DNA of 64,000 nt from UBA668 sp041918155 (GCA_041918155.1 JAYRWH010000010.1:1-64000), one strand, 5' to 3'; counted from the stretch's first letter, positions 9,201-18,654 are shown. A program made the numbers and translations. The notes: generated from the letters alone by a model not told the origin.

Positions 9201-10613
9201 ATGACGCGGGTAGCAGGGGTCGACTCGTCCACGCAGAGCACGAAGGTCGAGGTCCGCGAGCTCGACTCAGGGGCGGTGGTGGCCCGTGGCGCCGCGCCGC
9301 ACCCGGCCACCACGCCACCGCGCAGCGAGCAGGACCCTGCCGCGTGGTGGGCCGCATTCGAGACCGCGTTCACGGCAACTGGGGTCGGGCAGGTGGGCGC
9401 GATTTCCGTCGGCGGGCAGCAGCACGGGATGGTGGCGCTCGATGCAGCCGGTGAGGTGATCCGCCCGGCGAAACTGTGGAACGACACCGAGTCGGCCCCC
9501 GACGCCGGCTGGCTGCTGCAGCAACTCCCGGGTGGCGCGGCGGCGTGGGCGCGCGCCGTCGGCAGTGTGCCGGTGGCATCGTTCACGGTCACGAAGCTGT
9601 CGTGGCTGCACCGCACCGAGCCAGAGGCCTGGGTTCGCCTGGCCCATGTGCTGTTGCCTCACGACTGGCTCACCTATCGGCTCACGGGCCGCTTCGTCAC
9701 CGACCGCGGTGATGCCAGCGGCACCGGGTACTGGAGCCCCGCAGACGGCGGCTACCGCGCCGATGTGCTGGCGATCATCGACAAGGAGCGCGACTGGTCC
9801 ACGGTCATGCCGCAGGTGCTCGGTCCGCGTGAGGCTGCCGGTGAGTGGCGTGGCGCCGTGGTGGGCCCAGGGACGGGCGACAACATGGCCACCGCGCTCG
9901 GCCTGGGGCTGCGGCCGGGCGACGCCGTCGTGTCCTTCGGCACCTCGATGACGGCATTCGCGGTGAGTGAGTCAGCGGTGGCCGACCCCACCGGCGCGGT
10001 CGCCGGTTTCGCGGACGCCACCGGACGCTTCCTGCCCCTCGTATGTACCTTGAATGGTTCGAAGGTGGTGGAGGCGGTGCGCCGCCTGCTCGGTGTCGAT
10101 CATGCCGCGTTCGACGAGTTGGCCCTCGCCGGCCCCTCCGGGGCGGGCGGCCTCGTGTTGTTGCCGTACTTCGACGGCGAACGCACCCCGAACCTGCCCG
10201 ATGCCACCGGCACCCTCGCCGGGCTGCGCACCGATGTCACCCGCGAGCAGTTGGCTCGCGCCGCCGTGGAGGGCGTGGTCTGCTCGGCGCTCGATGCACT
10301 CGATGCGCTGCGCCGGCATGTGCAGGTCGACGGTCGGGTGATGATCTGTGGCGGAGGGTCGCGCTCAGCTGCCGTGCGCCAGGTGATGGCCGATCTGTGC
10401 GATCTGCGCGTGGAAGTGGTGGACGCCGACGAGGCCGCGGCGACCGGGGCATGCGTGCAGGCGGCATCGGTGCTGAGCGGGGTGGAAACGGCCGAGGTGG
10501 CAGCCCGTTGGGGTCTCGGCGCTGGTCACGCCGTGGTCCGCAGCGCGGCGTCGACGGCCGCGGCCGAAGTGCGTGGGCGCTACGCCGACGTTCGTTCGCG
10601 CACGTACTCCTAG
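9201..10613 (+). CDS. xylB: Xylulokinase-like FGGY carbohydrate kinase
   Basis: A 470-residue FGGY kinase with N-terminal GVDSSTQSTKVEV, the substrate-region motif GGQQHGMVALD, and the central GDNMATALGLGL and SFGTSMTAFAVS segments. VAGFADATGRFLPLVCTLN is characteristic of actinobacterial xylulokinases. It would phosphorylate D-xylulose or a related ketose. It stands alone on the plus strand and converges on the GH3 gene (9 bp apart). A GH3 enzyme next door fits processing of xylosides or glucosides, but the sugar is not proven. Confidence 0.75.
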   Translation: MTRVAGVDSSTQSTKVEVRELDSGAVVARGAAPHPATTPPRSEQDPAAWWAAFETAFTATGVGQVGAISVGGQQHGMVALDAAGEVIRPAKLWNDTESAPDAGWLLQQLPGGAAAWARAVGSVPVASFTVTKLSWLHRTEPEAWVRLAHVLLPHDWLTYRLTGRFVTDRGDASGTGYWSPADGGYRADVLAIIDKERDWSTVMPQVLGPREAAGEWRGAVVGPGTGDNMATALGLGLRPGDAVVSFGTSMTAFAVSESAVADPTGAVAGFADATGRFLPLVCTLNGSKVVEAVRRLLGVDHAAFDELALAGPSGAGGLVLLPYFDGERTPNLPDATGTLAGLRTDVTREQLARAAVEGVVCSALDALDALRRHVQVDGRVMICGGGSRSAAVRQVMADLCDLRVEVVDADEAAATGACVQAASVLSGVETAEVAARWGLGAGHAVVRSAASTAAAEVRGRYADVRSRTYS

Positions 10614-10622
10614 CGACCGTGC

Positions 10623-12806
10623 TCAGAGGGTGACGGAGAACGGAGTGACTCGGTTGGGGTCCGGGTGAACCACCGGTCCGCTGAGGGCAACGGTGCACGA
10701 CAACTCGCCGACGAGGAAGGTGACCTCGCCGGGCTCAACCCGGAACCGCATGTCCGCGCCGTGGAAACCAAGGCGTCCCGCGGGGATCGTGAACGTCAGC
10801 GGCACGGTCCGACCTGGAGCGGCGGCCACCCGGCGGAATGCGACGAGGCGTCGTGCCGGCACGCCCACGGATGCGACCTCGTCGCGGGCATACACCTGCA
10901 CGACTTCTTCGCCGTCGCGATCGCCGGTGTTGGTGACGGCGATCTTCACCGTGATGTCGTCAGCCGTGGAGCCGGCGGTCACGACGAGATCGCTGGACGA
11001 CCACGTGGTGTACGAGAGCCCGTAGCCGAACGCGAAAAGGGGAGTGGAGGGTGCGTCGATGTAGTCGCCATAGACCACGCTGCGACCGCCACCGTGGCGG
11101 TGAGCGGCGTAGACGCCGACCTGGCCGACGGTGCGCAGGAGCGAGATCGGCAAACGGCCGCCGGCGTCGACGTCCCCGCTCAGCACGTCGACAATGCCGT
11201 GTGCGCCCTCGTCGCCCGGTAGCCAGGCCATCACCAGTGCGGAGGCGTGCGGTACGACTTCGGACAGTGAATGCACCCGGCCACCGATGACCACCACGAC
11301 GGTGGGCGTGCCAGTGGCGGCAGTGGCCTCGATGAGGGCGAGCTGCTCGGGAGGCAGGCGTAAGTCGGTGGCGTCGAGGAACTCGCCGGAGGTCTCGTGC
11401 AGCATCGCTCCGCTGATGCCGCCGACGAAGACGATGGCCACGTCGGCCGCGGCGGCGTCGTCGACGAGTTCGTAGCGCTCGGCCAGCGCTCCGCGCGGGG
11501 TGAGCACGTGGGCAGTCGACGATCCGTCGTCGATCACCGTTGCCACCTCGGCGTTGGAGAGGTGAGCCTTCTTGAACGCGAACGAGTAGTCGCCGAACAG
11601 GCAGCGCGCGTTGTCGGCGGAAGGCCCCAGCACGGCGACCCGTACGTCCGGACGCAGGGGCAGGGTGCCGTCGTTGGTGAGCAGCACCATCGTGCGCGCC
11701 GCGGCGCGCCGTGCGAGCGCGATGTCGTCGGGGGTGTTCATCGCCATGGCGATCTTCGTGACGTCGACGAACGGGTTCTCGAACAGTCCGAGTCGCGCCT
11801 TCTGTCGCAACACGCGCCGCACGCTGCGGTCGACCACTGCTTCGTCGAGGTCGCCGTATCGAACCTGGTCGGCGAGGGTGGCGTAGTAGTCGTACTTCGG
11901 GAGTTCGACATCGAGGCCGGCGGTGAGCGCCAGGCGGGCCGCTTCCGGCTTGTCCGCGGCCACGTGGTGGAACCCCTCGAGATCGTCGACCGCGTAGTAG
12001 TCGGCCACCACGAGGCCGTCGTCGCCGAGGCCGAGTTCGTCGCGCAGCAGCGCGGTGAGAATCTCGGGCGAGCCACCGCACGGAAGGCCGTCGAGCTCGT
12101 GGTAGGCGTTCATCACCGTCGTCAGCCCCGCCTCATGGATCGCGGCCCGGAACGGCAGGGTATCGACGTCGCGGAGGCGGCGAGGCCCGATCATGACCTC
12201 GTTGTGGTTGAGGCCCGCGAGCGGTGAGCCGTGCCCGATGAAGTGCTTCGCGCAGCACTCGACGCCGTTGCTCTGCATGCCGCGAACGAAGGCCACACCC
12301 ATGCGGCTGACGAGCTCGGGGTCTTCTCCGAACGTCTCCTCGGTGCGTCCCCAGCGCGGCTCGCGAGCGATGTCCAGCACCGGGCTGAGGATCAAGCCGG
12401 CACCGAGAGCACGTGCCTGACGGCCCGACACGGAGGCCACTTCCTGCACGAGTGCGGGGTCCCAGGCGGAGGCCATGCCGATCGCCTGGGGGAACTGGGT
12501 CGCGTCAGGGCCGAGCAGGCCTTCCAGCGCCTCCTCATGCACGAGCGCAGGAATCCCGAGGCGGGTGTGGTCGCGCAGATGGTGTTGGATCGTGTTGTTC
12601 GCCTCCGCGGCGTCTGTCGGGTCGAGCGACATGCCGGCGATCGCGGCGATCTGGCCGATGCCGTTGATGAGCAGGGGAGCAGCCTTGTCCATGTCCAGCC
12701 GGCTGTCGGCCGTGCGCAGGTTCAGGTGCCACAGCGAGCCCAGCTGGGCGCACTTCTCGTCGAGCGTCATCCGCTCGATCAGTTCGTCGATCTCGTCGTA
12801 CGTCAT
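10623..12806 (-). CDS. GH3 beta-glycosidase (beta-glucosidase/xylosidase type)
   Basis: A 727-residue protein starting MTYDEIDELIERMTLDEKCAQLG. The start at 12806 is fixed by ATGA overlap with the upstream dioxygenase gene, although the frame stays open to 13340. It has the GH3 N-terminal barrel with ESLEG-like EEALEGLLGPD, EPRWGRTEETFGEDPEL and AKHFIGHGSP, and the nucleophile Asp in VVADYYAVDDL near residue 275. The (alpha/beta)6 domain and a fibronectin-III-like tail (TNTGDRDGEEVVQVYARD) follow. No signal peptide is seen, so it should act in the cytoplasm on imported glycosides. Beta-glucosidase and beta-xylosidase activities cannot be told apart by eye. Confidence 0.85.
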   Translation of the reverse strand: MTYDEIDELIERMTLDEKCAQLGSLWHLNLRTADSRLDMDKAAPLLINGIGQIAAIAGMSLDPTDAAEANNTIQHHLRDHTRLGIPALVHEEALEGLLGPDATQFPQAIGMASAWDPALVQEVASVSGRQARALGAGLILSPVLDIAREPRWGRTEETFGEDPELVSRMGVAFVRGMQSNGVECCAKHFIGHGSPLAGLNHNEVMIGPRRLRDVDTLPFRAAIHEAGLTTVMNAYHELDGLPCGGSPEILTALLRDELGLGDDGLVVADYYAVDDLEGFHHVAADKPEAARLALTAGLDVELPKYDYYATLADQVRYGDLDEAVVDRSVRRVLRQKARLGLFENPFVDVTKIAMAMNTPDDIALARRAAARTMVLLTNDGTLPLRPDVRVAVLGPSADNARCLFGDYSFAFKKAHLSNAEVATVIDDGSSTAHVLTPRGALAERYELVDDAAAADVAIVFVGGISGAMLHETSGEFLDATDLRLPPEQLALIEATAATGTPTVVVVIGGRVHSLSEVVPHASALVMAWLPGDEGAHGIVDVLSGDVDAGGRLPISLLRTVGQVGVYAAHRHGGGRSVVYGDYIDAPSTPLFAFGYGLSYTTWSSSDLVVTAGSTADDITVKIAVTNTGDRDGEEVVQVYARDEVASVGVPARRLVAFRRVAAAPGRTVPLTFTIPAGRLGFHGADMRFRVEPGEVTFLVGELSCTVALSGPVVHPDPNRVTPFSVTL

Positions 12807-13636
12807 TCCACGGCCTCCTCGCCGACGAGCGTGGTGCGGTGCATGAGCCGCGGCGATGTCGGCTCGAACGGCATCGCCCGGTGCAGCATTCCGGTGTTGT
12901 CCCACGTGACGAGATCGCCCTTGCGCCACTCGTGGTGGATGACGAACTCGGGCTGTGTCGACCAGTCCAGCAAACGCTGCAGCAGCGCGTCGCTCTCTTC
13001 GGGCGACCAGCCGATCACGTCGCTCGCCGTGGCGCCGAGCAGGAGCGACCGGCGGCCGTCGCGGCGCTTCCACACGAGCGGGTGAATGCGATCGGACACT
13101 CGCTTCCAGCTCTCGCGCATTTCGGGCGACGCGTCGGGGTTCGCCCGCTGCTGCGCCGTGGCGAAACTGTGCACGACCTGCAGATCCTCGATCAGCGCCT
13201 TGTCGGCATCGGACAGCGCCTCGTAGGCGGCGTACGTGTTGGCGAACTCCGTGCCGCCCTGACCGGCATCGGCGACCTCGCGGGCGATCAACAAGGTGCC
13301 TTTCTGTGGGACCTCCTCGGTCGCGCCGTCGATGTGCCACAGGAAGTTGCCGCGTCGGTAGGCGGCCAGGACCGGGTTGGCGCGACCGGGTTGCATCGTG
13401 ATCGTCTGGATCTCGGGCCGATCGTGCTCACCCGTCGGAACCACCGCCAGAGTGCCGAGGTGGCTGCTGAACTCGACCAGCGTGTCGTCGTCGATGAATG
13501 CCTCACGGAACACCACGACCCCGTACCGGTCGAGCAAGGTGCGGCACTCGTCGGCGAGGCGGCGATCGAACGCCTCGTTGCCGGAGGGCCCGCTGACCTC
13601 GACGCCGACATGTGTGCTGAGTGGAGCGATGGTCAT
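12803..13636 (-). CDS. TauD/TfdA-type Fe(II)/2-oxoglutarate dioxygenase
   Basis: A 277-residue protein of the family that oxidises substrates such as taurine, alkyl sulfates or phenoxyacetates using Fe(II) and 2-oxoglutarate. The iron triad is visible: H101 and D103 in WHIDGA, and H252 in GMLHRAMPF. R267 (LMHRTTL) is the expected 2-oxoglutarate ligand. I chose 13636 because a GGGGAAGG-like ribosome binding site precedes it; an in-frame ATG at 13663 has no clear one. It is co-transcribed with the GH3 gene and divergent from the tannase-like operon. The substrate is unknown. Confidence 0.83.
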   Translation of the reverse strand: MTIAPLSTHVGVEVSGPSGNEAFDRRLADECRTLLDRYGVVVFREAFIDDDTLVEFSSHLGTLAVVPTGEHDRPEIQTITMQPGRANPVLAAYRRGNFLWHIDGATEEVPQKGTLLIAREVADAGQGGTEFANTYAAYEALSDADKALIEDLQVVHSFATAQQRANPDASPEMRESWKRVSDRIHPLVWKRRDGRRSLLLGATASDVIGWSPEESDALLQRLLDWSTQPEFVIHHEWRKGDLVTWDNTGMLHRAMPFEPTSPRLMHRTTLVGEEAVE

Positions 13637-13674
13637 CGACGTGGCCTTCCCCGTGGAGGACATTGACGTATTCT

Positions 13675-13710
13675 TCGTACGTCGTACATACTGGACCGTA
13701 CAGCGTACGA
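13675..13710. promoter_or_regulatory. 36-bp palindromic operator between divergent operons
   Basis: A long interrupted palindrome with outer half-sites TCGTACG and CGTACGA and inner GTAC elements. Twelve of eighteen positions are symmetric. It sits between the dioxygenase (start 13636, or 13663) and the hydrolase gene starting at 13733, so it can control both. The TetR protein at 15824, in the same operon as the hydrolase, is the obvious candidate binder (inference). Confidence 0.62.
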
Positions 13711-13732
13711 TCCCACCTGTCGAGAGGGAAGC

Positions 13733-15814
13733 ATGAGCTCCACCGAAGAAGTGTCGAAGCCGTCGGGCGATCTGGTCACTGCGGCGGCGGGTCGCTATCG
13801 GGCCGTGGACGCGCTGTACGCAACGCCGTACATCGACGTCGATGAGTGGCGCGAGGATCCCGAGCCCCATCGCTACATCCACGGCGGGTTCACCGACACC
13901 GACCTGAGGTTCTCGTACTACTTCCCGCCGGTCGAGCGCTACGCCGGACGCTTCCTGCAGCCGGTGTTGATGATCTCGGGCACCGAGCACGCCGCGACCA
14001 GCGGGCTGATGTACGGCCAGCCGGGCTCGCCCGGATTCGCCTTCGACAGCGGTGCGTACATGGTCGAGTCGAACATGGGTTGCCTCAGCCCGATGCCCGG
14101 GCCCGACCCGTCCATCCCCGGCTTTCGTGGCAGTGCTGCTGCAGCTCGCTTCTCGCGTGCTGTTGCCGCCGAGGTCTATGGCGAGGTGTACGGCGAGCAC
14201 CGGCCGTACGGGTATGTGTACGGTGGCAGCGGCGGGGCGTTCAAGACGATCGCCTGCTTCGAGAACGCTCCCGACGTGTGGGACGGCGCGGTGCCGTTCG
14301 TGCAGGGCAGCCCGATCGCCATTCCCAACTGCTTCTCCATCCAGGCTCACGCGATGCGCCTACTCGACGGGGTGTTCCCACAGATCACCGACGCGCTCGA
14401 GCCGGGTGGCAGCGGCGACATGTATGCCGGACTCACCACTGGGCAGCGCGAGGCACTCGCCGAGGTCACCCGCTTCGGCCTCAACCCGAAGGTGTGGTTC
14501 GACGTCAACCGCATCCGCAGCGGGTACACGAGCATGTGGGGGGTGTTCGCCGAGCAGATCCGAGCGCTCGACGCGGCGTACTTCACCGATTTCTGGTCGG
14601 TGCCCGGATACCTCGGTGCGGATTCGCCGGCGTCGTTCGCTGAGGCGCGGCACGAGTTGCGGGTCACGGTCAGCGGCACGATCGGTATCTCCGACGCCGA
14701 CAAGTACGGGTTGCCGATCCCGATGTCACGCGCCTTCTCGAATGACAACGCCGATCTGCCGATCGCCGTTCGGGTCGAAGGGCTCGGTGATGTCGACGCC
14801 TTCGGCGCGACGTTCGAGATCGCTAGCGGCGCCGCGGCGGGACGCAAGTTCTACGTGGCGGCCGTGGTCGACGACTTGATCGCGGTCGGGATGAGCGTCG
14901 GCTCGAACCTCGGACTCGCCGGCGTGCAGCCGGGCGATGAGGTCGTCATCGACAACGCTGACTTCCTCGCGTTCCAGACCTTCGCCCGCCACCAAGTGAT
15001 GGACGGCTTCGACGGTTTCGACCAGTACGTCGCCGCCGGTTCGCGCATCTACCCGCAGCGCGAACGTCTGGTCGGGCCGCGGCTCGCCCGCGGCAGTTGG
15101 GGGCAACACCAGTCGGGCCGGTTCGCAGGAAAGATGATCTGCTTGGCGGCCTTGCTCGACGAGGCGGCGTACCCGTGGCAGGCCGCGTGGTACCAGCGCC
15201 GGGTTCGTGAGATCCGCGGTGACCATGCCGGCGAGTATCACCGCTTGTGGTTCATGGAGCACGCGATGCACGGCTCACCCTCGCCGGTGGTGGTTCCTGG
15301 CGACAGCCCGCGGCCGTCACGCCTGACGCGCACGATCGACTACAGCGGGGCGCTCGAGCAGGCCGTGCGCGACGTGATCGCCTGGGTGGAACTCGGCATC
15401 CCGCCGGCCCCCGACACGAAGTTCGAACTCGTCGATGCGCAGGTGCTGGTGACCGATCCGGCCACCACCCGCGGCGGGATCCAGCCGACGGTGCGCCTCC
15501 TCGTCGGTGGTCACGAGCGGGCCGAGGTGGCCGTTGGCCAGCCGGTGGAGTTCGTGGCCGAGGCGCTCGCGGCGCCGAGCACCGGCACGATCGTCGCCGT
15601 CGAGTGGGACTTCGAGGGCGATGGCGACTTCCCCGAGAGCGACTCGACCATCGACGGGTCGCTCGATCGGATGACCGTCCGCGCCACCCATGCTTTCTCG
15701 GCGCCCGGCACGTACTTCCCGGCAGTCCGCATCACGTCGCATCGCGGCAGCGATCTCGCCACGAACTACGCCCGCGTGCAGAACCTCGGTCGTGTTCGGG
15801 TCGTCGTCGGATGA
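13733..15814 (+). CDS. Tannase-like alpha/beta hydrolase with C-terminal PKD-like domain
   Basis: A 693-residue protein of no family I can name with certainty. YGYVYGGSGGAFKTIACFE near residue 160 resembles the nucleophile elbow of tannase/feruloyl esterase-type alpha/beta hydrolases, and WDGAVPFVQGSP follows as in that group. FMEHAMHGSP near residue 507 could supply the catalytic His. The last ~90 residues look like a PKD beta-sandwich: VEWDFEGDGDFPES, then THAFSAPGTYFPAVRIT. No export signal is visible, which is odd for a PKD-bearing enzyme. It begins an operon with a TetR regulator and a luciferase-like oxidoreductase. Confidence 0.6.
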   Translation: MSSTEEVSKPSGDLVTAAAGRYRAVDALYATPYIDVDEWREDPEPHRYIHGGFTDTDLRFSYYFPPVERYAGRFLQPVLMISGTEHAATSGLMYGQPGSPGFAFDSGAYMVESNMGCLSPMPGPDPSIPGFRGSAAAARFSRAVAAEVYGEVYGEHRPYGYVYGGSGGAFKTIACFENAPDVWDGAVPFVQGSPIAIPNCFSIQAHAMRLLDGVFPQITDALEPGGSGDMYAGLTTGQREALAEVTRFGLNPKVWFDVNRIRSGYTSMWGVFAEQIRALDAAYFTDFWSVPGYLGADSPASFAEARHELRVTVSGTIGISDADKYGLPIPMSRAFSNDNADLPIAVRVEGLGDVDAFGATFEIASGAAAGRKFYVAAVVDDLIAVGMSVGSNLGLAGVQPGDEVVIDNADFLAFQTFARHQVMDGFDGFDQYVAAGSRIYPQRERLVGPRLARGSWGQHQSGRFAGKMICLAALLDEAAYPWQAAWYQRRVREIRGDHAGEYHRLWFMEHAMHGSPSPVVVPGDSPRPSRLTRTIDYSGALEQAVRDVIAWVELGIPPAPDTKFELVDAQVLVTDPATTRGGIQPTVRLLVGGHERAEVAVGQPVEFVAEALAAPSTGTIVAVEWDFEGDGDFPESDSTIDGSLDRMTVRATHAFSAPGTYFPAVRITSHRGSDLATNYARVQNLGRVRVVVG

Positions 15815-15823
15815 GTTGCTGAC

Positions 15824-16471
15824 GTGTCGCCCGCCGCTGGCACAGCCAGTGCTACGCACCGGGCCGTGTTGAACCGTGACTCAATTGCTCGCGCCGCCCT
15901 CGTCGTGCTCGACCGTCAGGGTGCGACCGGGTTGACGATGCGCGCTGTTGCATCAGAGCTGGGTTCGTCGCCGATGGGCCTGTACCACCATGTCGCCGAC
16001 CGGGCGGAGCTGATCACCCTGATGATCGATGTCAGCCTGCGTGAGGAGCCGATGCCCGCACCCTCGGGTGAAGGGTGGCGTGAGGATCTGTGGCTGTTGG
16101 CCCGCTGGCTGCTCGCCGCCGCGCGCCGCCATCCGGCCCTCTGGGAGGTGACCGGGCAGATGGCCGGCGAGGCCACCACCACCCTGCTGGCCTTCGGTGA
16201 AAGCTGGATCGGTTTGTGGCGCACGAGCGACCTGCCCGAGGCGCGAGCATTCGAAGCGGCGATCACATCGCTCGGCGGGGTGGTGGCGATGGTCGGCCAG
16301 TCCCGCCGTCCGGTCGAGGCCCCGAGTGTGCCCCATCTCTCGTCGCTGCCGAACATGCGCCACGCGATCGATCGTGCACCCGACCCGGCCGTCGCGTTCG
16401 AGCTCGCAGTGCGTAGTCTGATCGACGGTTTGGTGCTCCGCCTGGGAGCAACTACGGATGGCAGGAACTGA
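15824..16471 (+). CDS. TetR-family regulator
   Basis: A 215-residue regulator starting with GTG 9 bp after the hydrolase stop. The helix-turn-helix reads TMRAVASELGSSPMGLYHHV around residues 37-58, typical of TetR proteins with the LYxHV recognition helix. The C-terminal ligand domain is alpha-helical and not otherwise recognisable. Its place inside the hydrolase/oxidoreductase operon suggests that it controls the operon through the palindrome at 13675-13710. Confidence 0.82.
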   Translation: MSPAAGTASATHRAVLNRDSIARAALVVLDRQGATGLTMRAVASELGSSPMGLYHHVADRAELITLMIDVSLREEPMPAPSGEGWREDLWLLARWLLAAARRHPALWEVTGQMAGEATTTLLAFGESWIGLWRTSDLPEARAFEAAITSLGGVVAMVGQSRRPVEAPSVPHLSSLPNMRHAIDRAPDPAVAFELAVRSLIDGLVLRLGATTDGRN

Positions 16472-16473
16472 AC

Positions 16474-17385
16474 ATGCGCATCGGACTCACCGGCGGGGCG
16501 GCGACCCCGGAAAAGCTCATCGAGCAGGCGCAGAAGGCCGAGGCCGACGGGTTCGCGTCGCTCTGGTACGCGAGCGTCGTACAGGGCGACCCGCTGGTGG
16601 CGATGGCGCTCGCCGGGCGGGCGACGTCGAGCATCGAGCTCGGTACCGGGGTGCTGCAGACGTATCCGTGCCACCCGCTGCTGCAGGCCCAGCGCGTCGC
16701 TTCCGTCGCGTCAGCGATGGGCCGGCCGGGGTTCACCCTGGGCATCGGGCCGTCCCACGAGGCCAATGTCCGCGAGCACTACGGCATGTCGTACGACCGA
16801 CCGGCGCGCAACACCGAGGAGTACCTGACGATCCTCGGCGCAGCACTGCGCGGAGAGGCGATCGCCTTCGACGGTGAGGAGTGGTCGTCACACGCCCCGG
16901 CGGCAATGGTGAACCTCGCCCAGCCGGTACCCGTGCTCCTTGCTGCACTCGCGCCCCGCATGTTGCGGGCTGCGGGTGCGCTGGCCGACGGCGCGATCTT
17001 GTGGATTGCGCCGGCACCCGCGATCGAGCAACTTGCGAAGCAGGTGCGCGACGCCGCCGCGGCCGCAGGACGTCCGGCGCCGCGTGTCGTCTCGGGCCTT
17101 CCGGTGGTGGTACACGACGACATCGACGAGGCGCGCGGCGCTGTTGCCCGCCTTGCAGCGTTCTACGAGCACCACGCGAATTATCAGCGGGTGCTGCAGG
17201 TCGGCGGTGCCTCGTCGGCGGTCGACGCGGCCATCATCGGTGACGAGGCCACGGTACGCAGGGGCATCCAGAGCGTGATCGATGCAGGCGCCACGGACTT
17301 CTGGGCGTCGATCGTGGCCGCCGGCCCGGACCGGGGTGCGTCGGTGCGCCGCACCACCGATCTTCTGCGCGAACTGCTCGGCTGA
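16474..17385 (+). CDS. Luciferase-like (LLM) flavin/F420-dependent oxidoreductase
   Basis: A 303-residue TIM-barrel protein of the luciferase-like monooxygenase superfamily. It begins MRIGLTGGAATPEKLIEQAQ and has the typical GFASLWYAS, TSSIELGTGVLQTYPCHPL and FTLGIGPSHEANVREHYG segments. In actinobacteria most such proteins use cofactor F420 rather than FMN. The gene starts 2 bp after the tetR stop and completes a three-gene operon. The substrate is unknown; the context suggests breakdown of an aromatic or ester compound. Confidence 0.82.
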   Translation: MRIGLTGGAATPEKLIEQAQKAEADGFASLWYASVVQGDPLVAMALAGRATSSIELGTGVLQTYPCHPLLQAQRVASVASAMGRPGFTLGIGPSHEANVREHYGMSYDRPARNTEEYLTILGAALRGEAIAFDGEEWSSHAPAAMVNLAQPVPVLLAALAPRMLRAAGALADGAILWIAPAPAIEQLAKQVRDAAAAAGRPAPRVVSGLPVVVHDDIDEARGAVARLAAFYEHHANYQRVLQVGGASSAVDAAIIGDEATVRRGIQSVIDAGATDFWASIVAAGPDRGASVRRTTDLLRELLG

Positions 17386-17398
17386 TTCGCGCGGCGCG

Positions 17399-18583
17399 TC
17401 AGCGCACGAACACGGGCATCGTGTGCCACCCGCGTACGGTGGAGCTACGGGCCCGCTGGGCATTGGCCATGTCGGCCTCGAAGTCGGGGAAGCGCTTCAG
17501 CACCTCTTCGAGCGCGACCCGTGCTTCGAGACGGGCCAACGCGGCACCGATGCAGAAGTGGGTGCCGTAACCGAAGGCGAGATGGCGGGCGAACTTGCGA
17601 TGGATGTCGAAGCGGTCCGGATCGGGGAACTCGCGCTCGTCGTGGTTCGCCGACGACAGCAGCAAGAGGATGGCGCTGCCCGCGGGCACGGTGCGGCCGT
17701 GGTACTCGACATCCTCGGCGACGTAACGGGCAACCCGCGGGCCGGGTGATTCGAGGCGGAGCAGTTCCTCGATCGCGGTCGGGATGAGCTGGGGTTGCTG
17801 CACCAACTCGCGGCGCTGATCGGGATACTCGGACAGCACCTTGCCCATCCAGCCGAACAGGCGACTGGTCGTGTCGACGCCGGCGCCGGCGACGACGGCC
17901 ATGAAGATGAGGATCTCTTCGCGGGTGAGGTGACGGTGCACCCCTTGGGCGTCGTCGAACTCGGCGTTCAGCAGTTCGGTGACGAGGTCGTCGGAGGGGT
18001 TCTCGGCGCGCCAGTGCACATAGTCGGTGAACATGTTGCCGTCGAAGTAGTGGTCCTTCTTCACCTGCAACGGTTCGCCCGGCCGGTTGCGCAGATTGCG
18101 TTGCGCCTGGCTGCGCAGGGCCGGCTGGTCGGCGTCGGGCAGGCCGACGAGCATGCCGATCGTGCGCATCGGCAGTTCTGCACCGAGGTCGAGCACGAAG
18201 TCGAAGCTGTCCTGTCCGACGAGCGGATCGAGGCATGCCGCGCAGAACGCGCGTACCTTCGCCTCCAGGTCGCTGATGCGCCGGGGGGTGAACATGCGCG
18301 ACACCAGGTTGCGGTGCACCGTGTGGGCGGGAGGATCCTCGTTGATGAATACCATCGGCGGCATCACCGGGTCGGCCTTCACCACTTCGAGGATGTCGCC
18401 TTTGGCCGAGCTCAACCGCGTGAAGTCCTTGAGGCCCGCCTCGACGTCGGCGAAGCGGCTGAGCACCCAGAAGTCGTGGCGCTCGTTGTAGTACAGCGGG
18501 GCCTCGTCGCGCAGCCGCCGGTACACGGGATACGGGTCGGCGTCGATCTCGACGTCCCACGGGTCGTAGTAGAGATCGCTCAT
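17399..18583 (-). CDS. Cytochrome P450
   Basis: A 394-residue bacterial class I P450. Visible hallmarks are the I-helix oxygen-binding motif AGAGVDTTS, the ExxR motif in EELLR, and the heme-binding loop FGYGTHFCIGAALAR with the Cys ligand about 45 residues from the end. It needs ferredoxin and reductase partners, which are not adjacent. The start at 18583 lies 71 bp from the divergent SDR gene, with a perfect 6-bp-arm palindrome at 18606-18621 between them. Confidence 0.9.
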   Translation of the reverse strand: MSDLYYDPWDVEIDADPYPVYRRLRDEAPLYYNERHDFWVLSRFADVEAGLKDFTRLSSAKGDILEVVKADPVMPPMVFINEDPPAHTVHRNLVSRMFTPRRISDLEAKVRAFCAACLDPLVGQDSFDFVLDLGAELPMRTIGMLVGLPDADQPALRSQAQRNLRNRPGEPLQVKKDHYFDGNMFTDYVHWRAENPSDDLVTELLNAEFDDAQGVHRHLTREEILIFMAVVAGAGVDTTSRLFGWMGKVLSEYPDQRRELVQQPQLIPTAIEELLRLESPGPRVARYVAEDVEYHGRTVPAGSAILLLLSSANHDEREFPDPDRFDIHRKFARHLAFGYGTHFCIGAALARLEARVALEEVLKRFPDFEADMANAQRARSSTVRGWHTMPVFVR

Positions 18584-18605
18584 GTTCCTTCGCCTCCTGG
18601 TGCTC

Positions 18606-18621
18606 CTATACGAGTGTATAG
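18606..18621. promoter_or_regulatory. Palindromic operator between P450 and SDR genes
   Basis: CTATAC, 4-bp spacer GAGT, then GTATAG: a perfect inverted repeat of 16 bp. It is 22 bp upstream of the P450 start and 33 bp upstream of the SDR start, the right place for a shared repressor. The TetR gene at 20175-20762, just beyond the two SDR genes, is a plausible source of the binder (inference). Confidence 0.55.
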
Positions 18622-18654
18622 TATGCCACAGTTGACGGAATGGGAGGAGACGGA

